From: Arthrobacter sp. SPG23
Lineage (GTDB): Bacteria; Actinomycetota; Actinomycetes; Actinomycetales; Micrococcaceae
Assembly (NCBI RefSeq): GCF_000876655.1
Contig: NZ_JYCN01000025.1
Coordinates: forward strand, 1 to 64,000
Direction of reading: 5' to 3'
DNA length: 64,000 nt
Part shown: in pieces, positions 51,839 through 60,769 of the stretch
How positions within the stretch are numbered: position 1 is the first letter of the stretch
How the letters are laid out: every line of letters starts with the position of its first letter
Notes under the pieces: model-generated
What the model was told of the DNA's origin: nothing
Database searches by the model: none
What the model saw: the letters and a program-made list of their open reading frames with translations, nothing else
Position numbers and translations under genes: made by a program

Positions 51839-53236
51839 ATGCGGGCACCTGACAGGGCTGCTCCCCGGCCCGGCTTTGGCGGAGCTTTGCGTTCACGCAC
51901 GGCCCTGCTGCTGGCGTTCTCGTTTGCGGTCATGGCCGACCCCGTGTCTTCGGTGGCCTACGCGATTGAAGCCGCCCTCCGGGCGTTGAACGGTGATCTG
52001 GCCTTGCTGGTGCCCACCATGGTCCTCGTCGTCGCGATCATCGCGCTGGTCATCCTGAACTACCGGCAACTGGTGATGCGCTACCCGCAGGGCGGCGGCG
52101 CCTCGGCCGCAGTAGGCGAGGCCTTCGGGGACCGCTGGTCCTTCATCCCGATCGGGGCGCTGGTAGTGGATTTCGTCCTCACGATTGCCATCAGCGTCTC
52201 GGCGGGAGCGTCGGCAGCCATCGCCTACTTCCCCGTCCTGGCGCCGTGGCGGTTGCTGCTGGCGCTGGCGCTGGTCATCCTTGTCGGTGCCGGGACGTGG
52301 TTCGGGCACCTGGGACGTCTGGTGTTTGCCGCCATGACCGTGGCATTCATCATCGTCTCCGCCCTCGTCCTGTTCTACGGCCTGGGCGCCACACCCCACC
52401 CGGTGGGAACCATCACGGACACACCAGGACACGCCCCGCTCATCGCGGTGGTCCTCGCCTTCCCCGTGGCCATGGCCCTGGCCACCGGCGTGGAAGCCCC
52501 GTCCTCCGCGATTGCCCAGCTGGGCCAACTGGACGACGCCGGCCGGAGCCGCTTCGGGCGGGTGACCCTCTGGCTGACCCTCGCGATCGTCGGAACCATA
52601 ACCCTGGGCCTGACACTGGAAGCCGCCCACCTGCAGGTGGGCATCCCGCCTGAGGACAGCACCCAGATCGCCGAACTGGCCCGGCTCGCCGCCCCCGAAC
52701 CGGTCTTTGCCGCCTTCCAACTTGTGACCGCCCTGCTGCTTCTTTCGGCCGCCAGCTCGTCGTTCCAGGCGGGACCCGGCCTGCTCAAAGCCCTGGCCCG
52801 CCACTCCAATAAACAAGGCGACACCGTAGGGATCCTTCCTCCCGCGCTGGGCCACACGAACACCCACCACACCCCCTACTGGGGCGTGGCACTGTTCATC
52901 GCTCTGGCATGCGCTGTCACCGCTGCTGCCGGCGGCAACGACCAGGAACTTGTGCTCTTCTACGCCGTATCGGTCTTCCTGAGCTTCCTGGCCGGCTTGC
53001 TCTCCATGGCGCTTTTCTCGCACCGGGACGGCCGCCGCGGGTACCTCATCATGAACATCGCAGGCGCCGCGGTGGTGGCCTTCACCCTGATCGCCAACCT
53101 GTCCCGCGGCCTGCCGATCATCAGCCTGGCCGCAGCCCTGGTCATTGCGGCCGTGCTGTACGTTGCATGGGTCAGCGCCGGGCGGCCGCGCGGGATCCGC
53201 AACGTCGCGGCCGAAGCCGAAGAAGAGTCCGAGTGA
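51839..53236 (+). CDS. APC-family amino acid/polyamine permease
   Basis: 465 residues with about 12 membrane helices. The start region LLLAFSFAVMADPVSSVAYA corresponds to the APC helix 1 substrate site, and QLVMRYPQGGGASAAVGEAFG is the conserved loop after helix 2. The C-terminal tail is short and acidic. Probably a proton-coupled importer; the substrate cannot be assigned, and some relatives of this type lie close to K+ carriers. The alpha/beta hydrolase gene follows after 57 bp. Confidence 0.87.
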   Translation: MRAPDRAAPRPGFGGALRSRTALLLAFSFAVMADPVSSVAYAIEAALRALNGDLALLVPTMVLVVAIIALVILNYRQLVMRYPQGGGASAAVGEAFGDRWSFIPIGALVVDFVLTIAISVSAGASAAIAYFPVLAPWRLLLALALVILVGAGTWFGHLGRLVFAAMTVAFIIVSALVLFYGLGATPHPVGTITDTPGHAPLIAVVLAFPVAMALATGVEAPSSAIAQLGQLDDAGRSRFGRVTLWLTLAIVGTITLGLTLEAAHLQVGIPPEDSTQIAELARLAAPEPVFAAFQLVTALLLLSAASSSFQAGPGLLKALARHSNKQGDTVGILPPALGHTNTHHTPYWGVALFIALACAVTAAAGGNDQELVLFYAVSVFLSFLAGLLSMALFSHRDGRRGYLIMNIAGAAVVAFTLIANLSRGLPIISLAAALVIAAVLYVAWVSAGRPRGIRNVAAEAEEESE

Positions 53237-53293
53237 GCTCCGGCGGCAGCGGTGCGGCTGGACGAACCCGGGTCCGCAGGAAACGCTGGTGCC

Positions 53294-54154
53294 ATGCCCA
53301 GCGTGTATAAGAACCCGCGCGGTCAACATGCTGTGCGGCAGTGGTGTTCAGAGACGCTGGCGCATGCCGATCTTCCCTTGACCAGCACCACGTTGGACAC
53401 CAGCGCGGGCCGGGTGCATCTCACGTCCGCCGGAACCGGACGGGCGCGGATCGTCCTGGTGCCCGGGACCGGCTACAACGCCGCGATGGCCCTGCCATGG
53501 CTGCGGGCGTTGTCCGCCCGCTGGCCCACCACGGTGGTGGACCTGCCGGGCCAGCCCGGCCTCAGCGATCCGCACCGGCCGCGCCGGGCACGGCTGGCCT
53601 GGTACGGCCGGGCGCTGGATGAGATCCTGGCCGCCATGGACGCCGACGGGGTGGTGCTGGTGGGCAACTCACTGGGCGGAGCCGTGGCCCTGGCAGCCGG
53701 CTCACCAAGGATCGCTGCCCGGGCGCTGGTCGCACCTGCAGGCTTCATGCGTCTCAGCGTGGAGCCGGAAGTGGCGCTGGCGTCGGCCGTCTGGCTGCTG
53801 CGTCCCACTCCGCGCCACACCCGCCGCTTGCTCCGGTTCTTCGTCCCGCCCGGCGCGAAGCCGCCGGAGACCGAAGTGGAGTGGATGACCCTCATGGCCA
53901 CGCACTGCCGCACCACGCTGGCCCCTCCGCCCCTGGCCCCCGAACTGCTGGGCCGCCGCGCCGAGCAGCCGTGCGTCGTCGGGGTTGGAGCATACGACAG
54001 GTTCCTGCCACCGCGCCGGCTGGGCCCGGCCGTGCGGCGAACCATGAACTCCGATCTTCGGGTCTTCCCCGACGCGGGCCACCTGACCATCCCGTCCCGC
54101 CTCGAGGACGTGGTGTCCCTCGTGGCCGAAGCGGCCGCACAAGCCGCCCGCTAA
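53294..54154 (+). CDS. Alpha/beta-fold hydrolase
   Basis: 286 residues from the ATG at 53294, with AGGAAA upstream; an earlier frame start overlaps noncoding sequence. The oxyanion loop IVLVPGTGYNAAMALPWL, nucleophile elbow VLVGNSLGGAVALAAG (Ser in GNSLGG) and the final VFPDAGHLTIPSRLEDV with the catalytic His are clear. The Asp of the triad is probably in VVGVGAYDRFLP. Cytoplasmic; the substrate is unknown. Confidence 0.9.
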   Translation: MPSVYKNPRGQHAVRQWCSETLAHADLPLTSTTLDTSAGRVHLTSAGTGRARIVLVPGTGYNAAMALPWLRALSARWPTTVVDLPGQPGLSDPHRPRRARLAWYGRALDEILAAMDADGVVLVGNSLGGAVALAAGSPRIAARALVAPAGFMRLSVEPEVALASAVWLLRPTPRHTRRLLRFFVPPGAKPPETEVEWMTLMATHCRTTLAPPPLAPELLGRRAEQPCVVGVGAYDRFLPPRRLGPAVRRTMNSDLRVFPDAGHLTIPSRLEDVVSLVAEAAAQAAR

Positions 54155-54355
54155 GCCGCTGCCACCCGGTAGGCGGCCACCACCCGGCCAGGCGGCTGCC
54201 AAGGGACAGGTGACGAACGGAAACGTGACGAACCGCGGTTTCGCGGAGCGGGCTGCGCACCGGGCGATTCGACCCGGGGCGGAAGGGCCCTGCGTGTTAA
54301 GTTGAAGACCAGGGATCGCACCGATCTGACAGCCCCTCCGGAAAGAGCCCTCACC

Positions 54356-54994
54356 GTGGAATCGCCAACGCCCGTTCGGATCCTCACCGTCTGCACGGGA
54401 AACATCTGCCGCTCCCCCGTGGCCGAACGACTGCTGCAGGCCGGCCTGGACCAGGTCCTGCCCGGCGGCTTCGAAGTGCGCAGCGCCGGCACCCGCGCCA
54501 TGGTGGGCAGCCCCATCCAGCCGCTGTCCGCCGAGATCGTGAACATGTACGGCGGCACGGACAAGGGTTTTGCTGCCCGGCAGCTGACGCCGAAGATCCT
54601 CCGGGACACGGACATCGTGCTGACCATGACTTCCAAGCACCGCGGCGAGGTGCTCCAGCTGGACGCCTCCCTGCTCAAGCGCACCTTCACCATCCGCGAA
54701 TTCGCGCGGATGCTGGAAGCCCTCGAGGAACGCGACGCTGCGGCCGATGCCGCCGGCACAGCACCCGCCGAAAAGTCACCCGCCGAACAAGCGTCCGACG
54801 CCGGTGCGATGTGGCGCGGGCTGCCCGCCCGCCTCGCCTCGGTGCGGCACCTAGCCCTGGCCGCGGACAGCGGCGACAACGAAGTAATCGACCCCTACAA
54901 GCGGGGCCCAGAGGTGTACCGCCAGATGGAAGACGAACTGGCCCCCGCCATCCTCACCATCCTCCGCTACGCCCGGCTCAACACGCCCGCATAG
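54356..54994 (+). CDS. Low-molecular-weight protein-tyrosine phosphatase
   Basis: 212 residues from the GTG at 54356, with GGAAAG upstream. The P-loop VCTGNICRSPVAERLLQ is the C-x5-R-S signature, and VIDPYKRGPEVYRQMEDEL carries the general-acid Asp-Pro pair. An Ala/Glu-rich insert of about 40 residues lies in the middle, making it longer than the usual ~155. Such enzymes dephosphorylate BY-kinases, and two of these are in the window, so a role in polysaccharide control is likely. The LCP gene follows. Confidence 0.93.
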   Translation: MESPTPVRILTVCTGNICRSPVAERLLQAGLDQVLPGGFEVRSAGTRAMVGSPIQPLSAEIVNMYGGTDKGFAARQLTPKILRDTDIVLTMTSKHRGEVLQLDASLLKRTFTIREFARMLEALEERDAAADAAGTAPAEKSPAEQASDAGAMWRGLPARLASVRHLALAADSGDNEVIDPYKRGPEVYRQMEDELAPAILTILRYARLNTPA

Positions 54995-55046
54995 ACAGGA
55001 CTTTCGGCGTCGTTCTTTAACGCCCCGGCGGTGGTAGCGTCCGGTT

Positions 55047-56174
55047 ATGGACAACCAGTCTGATCCGGAAGGAGCGGCTGAAAGCAAGCCGCCGCAGGGA
55101 AACTTCGCATGGCTCCCTGCCTGGCTGCGCCGGCAGCCCACCTGGCTCAAAGCGGTCCTGGCGATGGTATTGGTGATCGCCCTGGGCAGCACGGCATACG
55201 CCTTCTCGCAGTTGGGACGCGGCGGACAGCCCGCCCCCACCGCCAGCGGAATCACGACGGCGGAAGGCGCCACCGCTACCCCGTCACCGTCCGAGCCGGC
55301 TCCCGCGCCCGTGCCGCCTCCGGCACCCGAACCGCCGGCCGTTGCCATGAACATCCTGATCATGGGCAGCGACAGCCGCGGAGACTTCCGGGCCGAAGAA
55401 GCCCAGGCCGCCGCCGGAACGCCGGCCGACCAGCGCGCCGACGTCCTCATGCTCGTCCATATCCCGGCGGACCGGCAGAAGATCTACGGCATCTCCATCC
55501 TTCGCGACACCTGGGCGGATATCCCGGGCTACGGACAGGCCAAAATCAACGCGGGGCTGGAACTCGGCGGGATCCCCCTGATGACCCGAACCGTGGAGAC
55601 TTTGTTCAACACGCACATCGACCACACGGTGCTGGTGGACTTCAAGGGCCTCTGGGACGCGACGGACGCCCTCGGCGGGGTGGACGTGAACGTCACCGTT
55701 CCGTTCACCTCAAGCACGGACTCCCGGCACTACTTCCCGCCCGGAGTCAACCGCATCGGCGGCGCGGAAGCCCTGCAGTTCGTCCGCGAGCGCTACGCCT
55801 TTGCCGACGGCGACTTCCAGCGGGTCCGCAACCAGCAGACGTTCCTGAAGGCGTTCATCGGCAAGTTCATGAGCACCGGCACCCTCACCAACCCGGCAAC
55901 CGTGATGAATGTGGTGAACGCGGTACTGCCGCACGTGATGGTGGACGCCGCGCTCACCCCCGAGGCCCTGGTGCGGCTCGGCTTCAGCCTTCGCGAGGTG
56001 GGTCCCGAGGATGCGTACTTCTTCCGGCTGCCCGACGGCGGGTTCGGCACCAGCAGCGACGGGCAATCGATTGTTCTTCAGAACCCGGGCGCGGTAGCCG
56101 CCGTGTCCGCAGCACTCGCCAGCGGAACCCTGGCCGACTACGTGGCGGCCAACGGCTTCCAAGGAGGGAACTGA
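55047..56174 (+). CDS. LytR-CpsA-Psr (LCP) family cell-wall glycopolymer transferase
   Basis: 375 residues. A cytoplasmic start, one membrane helix (LKAVLAMVLVIALGSTAYAF), a Pro/Ala/Thr linker, then the extracytoplasmic LCP domain with NILIMGSDSRGDF, RADVLMLVHIPADRQKIYGI, SILRDTWADIPGYGQAKINA and the Arg-rich LQFVRERYAFADGDFQRVRN. LCP enzymes move polymers from undecaprenyl pyrophosphate to the cell wall. It lies 52 bp after the tyrosine phosphatase and fits the exopolysaccharide and BY-kinase theme. Confidence 0.95.
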   Translation: MDNQSDPEGAAESKPPQGNFAWLPAWLRRQPTWLKAVLAMVLVIALGSTAYAFSQLGRGGQPAPTASGITTAEGATATPSPSEPAPAPVPPPAPEPPAVAMNILIMGSDSRGDFRAEEAQAAAGTPADQRADVLMLVHIPADRQKIYGISILRDTWADIPGYGQAKINAGLELGGIPLMTRTVETLFNTHIDHTVLVDFKGLWDATDALGGVDVNVTVPFTSSTDSRHYFPPGVNRIGGAEALQFVRERYAFADGDFQRVRNQQTFLKAFIGKFMSTGTLTNPATVMNVVNAVLPHVMVDAALTPEALVRLGFSLREVGPEDAYFFRLPDGGFGTSSDGQSIVLQNPGAVAAVSAALASGTLADYVAANGFQGGN

Positions 56175-56212
56175 GGGCGGGAACTGAGGGGCGGGGAATC
56201 AGGCAGCCGTGA

Positions 56213-58939
56213 TCAGGCCGCTGCCGCGTCATGCCGGTGGGACCAACGCCGCACAGCCTTTTCAGCCTCCACGATGACCAGCACGGTGGACCCCACGGCA
56301 ACGCACAGCAACCATTCCCACGCGTTCAGCGGGGTAAGTTCCAGCACGCCCGCGCTGACCGGCCAGTTCATCACCGCCCAGTGCAGCGCCAAAGCTCCGA
56401 GGGAGGTGTAGAGAAGCGGCTTGTTGGCCAGCAGCCTGAGCTGGAAGAGGGACTTGTTCTCGGCCCGTGAGCTGAACACCTGGAAGAAACTCAGCATCAC
56501 GAACATGGTCAGCGCCATGGTCCTTGCGTGGACTTCCGGGTAGCCGGCATGCAGTTCCACGATGAAGGTCAGGATGACAGCCAACGCCATCCAGGCTCCG
56601 GTGATGCCGGCACGGAACCACAGCGTGCGCGAGAGAATGCCCTCGGAGGGGGCGCGCGGCGGGCGGCTGAGTTCATCGCCCTCCCCCGGTTCAAAGGCCA
56701 GGGCGATGTCCTGCACGCCGTTGGTCACCACGTTCATCCACAGCATCTGCACCGGCAGGAACAGCAGCGGCGTGTCCGCGAAAACGCTCAGGGTCACGGC
56801 CACCAGGGCGGCGGCCCCGGTAGACAGCAGGAAGTAGGTGGTCTTGCGGATGGCGGCGAAGGTGACCCTGCCTTCCTCCACGGCGTGCACGATAGTGACG
56901 AAGTTGTCGTCCGTCAGGACGATGTCCGCCGCTTCGCGCGCCACGTCCGTTCCGGACCTACCCATCGCGACGCCGATGGCCGCGGCTTTGAGCGCAGGGG
57001 CGTCGTTGACGCCGTCGCCCGTCACTGCGACCACCCTGCCCGCCCCCGTCAGTACATCAACAATCCGCAGCTTGTCCACCGGGGACACCCTGGCGGCCAC
57101 GCTGGTCTGCTCAAGGCGGGCTGCGAGCATGTGGTCATCCAGGTCCGCCATCTCGGCGCCGGTCAGGGCGGGCTTTTCCGTTGGCAGGCCCAGCCGGGCG
57201 GCGATGGCCACCGCGGTGACGGGGTGGTCTCCGGTGATCATCATGACCTTGATGCCCGCGCGCCGGCACTTCTCCACGGCAGCGGCCACCCCGGCCCGCG
57301 GCGGGTCGGTCATCCCTTCCATCCCCAGGAATGTCAGTCCGGACGGAGGCGGCAGCGGCACGGTGACGTCCTCGTCGTCGGAGATCATGCGGGAGCCGGT
57401 GGCAATGACGCGCAGTCCTTCCCGGCCCATTTCCTCGTTGGCCGCATGGATCCGGGCCGCATCCAGGGGCAGGTTGCCGCGCGCCCCCGCCATGTCGACG
57501 GCGGCGTGCAGCAGGGCCTCGGGCGAGCCTTTGACGTACAACGTCAGCTTGCCGGCGGCGTCCCGGTGGACGGTCTGGGAATACCGCAGGTGCGGTTCGT
57601 AGGGCTGGTGGGCCAGCGGTTCTGCGGTGCGCTCCCGTTCCGTGATGGCGCCGCGGACGACGGCGGTCTTCGCCATGGCGGCGTCCACGGCGTCGCCGGA
57701 GTACTCAAGGTCCTCCTCGTCCTCTGCCGAGAGCGTTGCCTCGTTGGTCAGCGCACCGGCGCGAAGCACCGAGCGGGTGGGCAGCGGGTCCGCGGCGCCG
57801 CCGTCGTCGTCCCCGTCTGAAATATTTAGGATCCCGGCGGTGGTCCAGATCCTTTCCACGGTAAGCCGGTTTTCGGTGAGCGTGCCGGTCTTGTCCGAGC
57901 CGATGACGTCGGTTGAGCCGAGCGTTTCGACGGCGGGCAGCGTGCGGACGATCGCGTTTCGCCTGGCCATCCGCGACACTCCGAGGCTCAGCGCCACGGT
58001 CAGGACGATGGGCAGCGATTCGGGGATGGTGGCCACTGCCAGCCCGACGGCGGTGCGGAACATTGTGGACACGTCGTTGCCGAGCACCAGCCCCGCGATG
58101 ATGATGAACACCAGCGCGGCAAGCACGATCAGGCCGATGCGGCGTTCCAGGCTATGGGTGAGCAACTGTAGCGGCGACTTGCCCGGGGGCCCCTGAACGA
58201 GCGCGTTGATCTCACCCAGGGCGGTCCCGGCCCCGGTGGCTGTGACAACACCCCGGCCGCGGCCACTGCCCACGAAGGTACCGCTGAACGCCACGTTCGC
58301 CTTATCGGCATCGCCGACATCCTCCGGCAGCGGCTCCGTGTGCTTGGTGGCGGCGAACGATTCGCCCGTCAGCATCGACTCGTCCACCTGGAGGCCGTTC
58401 GCGTCGAAGAGCCGCAGATCGGCGGGCACCCGTTCGCCGCTCTCCAGCAGGACCACATCCCCGGGGACCACCTCCCGCCCGGCCACCACCTGCTCGGTGC
58501 CGTCACGCAGCACCCGGCACGTCGGCGTCGAAAGCGACTGGAGGGCGCGCACGTCCGCCTCGGCCTTGCGCTCCTGGACAAACCCCAAGGCGGCGTTGAT
58601 GGACAGGACCAGGAAGATGGCCCCCGAGTCCACCCAGTGCTGCTGGACGAGGGTAACGACGGCGGCCGCCAGCAGGATGCCGATCAGCGGACTGATGAAC
58701 TGCCGCAACAGGACCCGCCACCACGGCGTGGCGCCCGCGAAGCTCAGCTCGTTGGGCCCGGCGTCGGCCAGCCGGCGCGAAGCCTCAGCGGAGTTGAGCC
58801 CTTCCGGCCCGGAAGATAACGCCGCAAATACGGCATCCGCGGTGAGGGCGTGCCAGGCAATTGGCCCCGCCGGCGCGGAATCCCCCGCCGTGGTCCTGGA
58901 CTGAGCTGGTGGCGAGGCAGGCGCTGGCTTGTGGGCCAT
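56213..58939 (-). CDS. Cation-transporting P-type ATPase (Ca2+-type, P2)
   Basis: 908 residues, the size of P2-type pumps. The domains are in order: N-terminal cation-ATPase domain (GLNSAEASRRLADAGPNEL), actuator with LTGES, phosphorylation site GSDKTGTLTENRLTVE, nucleotide domain with KGSPEALL, then MITGDHPVTAVAIA and VTGDGVNDAPALKAA, and a C-terminal block of four to six helices. The helix-4 motif is IPESLP rather than the more common IPEGLP/IPEALP. Ca2+ or Mg2+/Mn2+ export is likely. It converges with the LCP gene about 40 bp away. Confidence 0.92.
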   Translation of the reverse strand: MAHKPAPASPPAQSRTTAGDSAPAGPIAWHALTADAVFAALSSGPEGLNSAEASRRLADAGPNELSFAGATPWWRVLLRQFISPLIGILLAAAVVTLVQQHWVDSGAIFLVLSINAALGFVQERKAEADVRALQSLSTPTCRVLRDGTEQVVAGREVVPGDVVLLESGERVPADLRLFDANGLQVDESMLTGESFAATKHTEPLPEDVGDADKANVAFSGTFVGSGRGRGVVTATGAGTALGEINALVQGPPGKSPLQLLTHSLERRIGLIVLAALVFIIIAGLVLGNDVSTMFRTAVGLAVATIPESLPIVLTVALSLGVSRMARRNAIVRTLPAVETLGSTDVIGSDKTGTLTENRLTVERIWTTAGILNISDGDDDGGAADPLPTRSVLRAGALTNEATLSAEDEEDLEYSGDAVDAAMAKTAVVRGAITERERTAEPLAHQPYEPHLRYSQTVHRDAAGKLTLYVKGSPEALLHAAVDMAGARGNLPLDAARIHAANEEMGREGLRVIATGSRMISDDEDVTVPLPPPSGLTFLGMEGMTDPPRAGVAAAVEKCRRAGIKVMMITGDHPVTAVAIAARLGLPTEKPALTGAEMADLDDHMLAARLEQTSVAARVSPVDKLRIVDVLTGAGRVVAVTGDGVNDAPALKAAAIGVAMGRSGTDVAREAADIVLTDDNFVTIVHAVEEGRVTFAAIRKTTYFLLSTGAAALVAVTLSVFADTPLLFLPVQMLWMNVVTNGVQDIALAFEPGEGDELSRPPRAPSEGILSRTLWFRAGITGAWMALAVILTFIVELHAGYPEVHARTMALTMFVMLSFFQVFSSRAENKSLFQLRLLANKPLLYTSLGALALHWAVMNWPVSAGVLELTPLNAWEWLLCVAVGSTVLVIVEAEKAVRRWSHRHDAAAA

Positions 58940-59173
58940 AAGGTGTCCCTACGGTGGGGTCGACGGAAACTACGCCGACCAGACTTCCCGGCTCACCTTC
59001 GGCCAGTGTACTGGACCCGCGCATCCAGCGCCCGTACCAGGGGCTCTCCGCCCAACTACCAACTGCAGGCGATTGAGGACCTACACAGCTGGTGGTTAGG
59101 AGGCGGGACCGCCGCTGGGCGGGGCAGTGTGGCGGGGTCCGCCGTCGTACTTCTACCGCTGTATGCCTGCCGC
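58940..59173. other. Spacer upstream of the P-type ATPase
   Basis: About 230 bp between the ATPase start and the 3' end of the STAS-like gene, both on the minus strand. No gene or structured element is seen; it presumably holds the ATPase promoter. Confidence 0.5.
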
Positions 59174-59533
59174 TTAGGCGGCGAGGCTCATGGCCCGGTT
59201 CCTGATCCGGGTTGCAGCGTGCGTGCCCAGCCGCGCCGGTGCCAAGTCCGTCGGAGCCAAAACGCTGATGTTGCATTCCGACTGGAGCGGATCAATGGAT
59301 TCCGGCAGGTGGTGGGATTCCGAACATGCCTGCAGCTGCTCCATTGCAGCCGGCTCAACACGTGCGTGGCTCACATCCACCACCAGGTGGAGTCCTTCCT
59401 TCAAATGATTTGCCCTCTTCACAACCACATACAGTGCCTGGAGGCTTTTCGCCGTCACATGCCCCTGGGCTGCTACTTCAGCCTCTCCGCAATCGAGGTC
59501 GAGCCGTACTAAAACCTTGAGTTTGTGGTTCAA
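59174..59533 (-). CDS. STAS-like small protein
   Basis: 119 residues from the TTG at 59533, five bases after GGGGA. Alternating hydrophobic strands and helices (KVLVRLDLDCGEAEVAAQGH, then GLHLVVDVSHARVEPAAMEQ) resemble a STAS/anti-sigma-antagonist fold, but the conserved phosphorylatable Ser is not apparent. It stands alone between the ATPase and the BASS-type carrier. Assignment to the STAS group is tentative. Confidence 0.65.
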   Translation of the reverse strand: MNHKLKVLVRLDLDCGEAEVAAQGHVTAKSLQALYVVVKRANHLKEGLHLVVDVSHARVEPAAMEQLQACSESHHLPESIDPLQSECNISVLAPTDLAPARLGTHAATRIRNRAMSLAA

Positions 59534-59695
59534 GTGTTTCCCCTATTCCTGCATGGCCGCGACGCTGCGACCTCCATCAGCCTAGGGAGCGAATGTGACC
59601 TACGCAACACTGGGCGTCACATGTGGACCGAGTGACGTTATGAACGGCGCGGGTCGTTGAACCCTGCCGCGCCCTGGGGTAATGGGTCGCCTACG

Positions 59696-60769
59696 ATGGT
59701 GCCAGTGAGGATCAGGACGTTAGTGGCATGGATGGAACGCCGCCAGATCGGCCTGTATCTTGCCGCGATTGTGGCTGGCGGCGCCGCGGGATTCCTGGCG
59801 CCCGGGACGGCTGCAGCCATGGAACTGGCCATCAATCCGGTGCTGGGGCTGCTGCTCTACGCCACGTTCCTGGGCATCCCGTTCGCCTCACTGGGGCGGG
59901 CTGTGCGCGACGTGCGGTTCATGGCCACCGTGCTGGTGCTCAACTTCGCCGTGGTGCCGCTGGTGGTGTTCGGGCTGAGCCGCTTCGTCGCCGGGGACCA
60001 GGCGCTTCTGGTGGGCGTGCTGCTGGTGCTCCTGACCCCGTGCATCGACTACGTGATGGTGTTCAGTGGCCTGGCCGGCGGTGCCAGCGATCGGCTGCTT
60101 GCCGCGTCCCCGGTGCTGATGCTCGGCCAGATGATCCTGCTACCGCTGTATCTCCTGGTGTTCGTGGGCCCGGAACTGGTGTCCGTGATCGACCCTGCAC
60201 CGTTCGTGCAGGCCCTGGTGGGGCTCATTATGGCCCCGCTGGCCCTGGCGACGCTGACGCAGTGGTTTGCCCGGCGGGAGGGCGGCAGGGAAGGCGACCC
60301 ATCCGCCGTCGGGCGTTCCGGCGTCGGGCGCAAAGGCGTCGGCCGCACCGGCGTCGGGCGTTCCGGCGTCGGCCGCAAAGTAGTGACGGCGATGCAGGCG
60401 CTGATGGTCCCGCTGATGATGGCAACGCTGGCCGTGGTGGTGGGTTCGCAGATTGTGGGCGTGCGCCAGGAGCTGGGCGCGCTGATGGCCGTGGTGCCGC
60501 TTTACGCCGCGTTCCTGGTGGTCATGGTTCCGCTGGGCCTGCTCGCGGCCAGGCCGGCCCGCCTTGACGCGCCTTCAACCCTGGCCGTGGTGTTCAGCGG
60601 CGCCACTCGCAATTCGCTGGTGGTGCTGCCGCTGGCCCTTGCGCTTCCGGAGCCGCTGGCCCTCGCCGCGCTGGTGGTGGTCACGCAGACCCTGGTGGAG
60701 CTCGTGGGCATGGTGGCCTACGTGCGCTTCCTGCCGCTGCTGGTTCCGGCTAGGAAAACCGCGGTGTGA
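59696..60769 (+). CDS. BASS/ACR3-like membrane transporter
   Basis: 357 residues from the ATG at 59696; a GTG three codons later is an alternative. About ten membrane helices in two inverted halves. VLLVLLTPCIDYVMVFSGLA holds the unwound-helix motif with the Cys typical of ACR3/BASS carriers, and the second half has VVFSGATRNSLVVLPLALAL. Arsenite export or organic-anion/sodium symport are the known family roles; the substrate here is unknown. The central cytoplasmic loop contains five VGR[S/K/T]G-type repeats, an expansion not expected in the family. Confidence 0.87.
   Translation: MVPVRIRTLVAWMERRQIGLYLAAIVAGGAAGFLAPGTAAAMELAINPVLGLLLYATFLGIPFASLGRAVRDVRFMATVLVLNFAVVPLVVFGLSRFVAGDQALLVGVLLVLLTPCIDYVMVFSGLAGGASDRLLAASPVLMLGQMILLPLYLLVFVGPELVSVIDPAPFVQALVGLIMAPLALATLTQWFARREGGREGDPSAVGRSGVGRKGVGRTGVGRSGVGRKVVTAMQALMVPLMMATLAVVVGSQIVGVRQELGALMAVVPLYAAFLVVMVPLGLLAARPARLDAPSTLAVVFSGATRNSLVVLPLALALPEPLALAALVVVTQTLVELVGMVAYVRFLPLLVPARKTAV
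60308..60379 (+). repeat. 15-bp in-frame tandem repeat in the BASS carrier loop
   Basis: Nearly five copies of a 15-bp unit (GTCGGGCGTTCCGGC and variants) encode VGRSG, VGRKG, VGRTG, VGRSG and VGRK in the central cytoplasmic loop. Such arrays usually vary in copy number between strains. Confidence 0.9.

Noticed and set aside
51893..53329. 478-codon minus-strand frame
   Set aside because: Antisense to the APC permease; His/Gly/Gln-rich shadow typical of high-GC DNA.
56528..57820. 430-codon plus-strand frame
   Set aside because: Antisense to the P-type ATPase.
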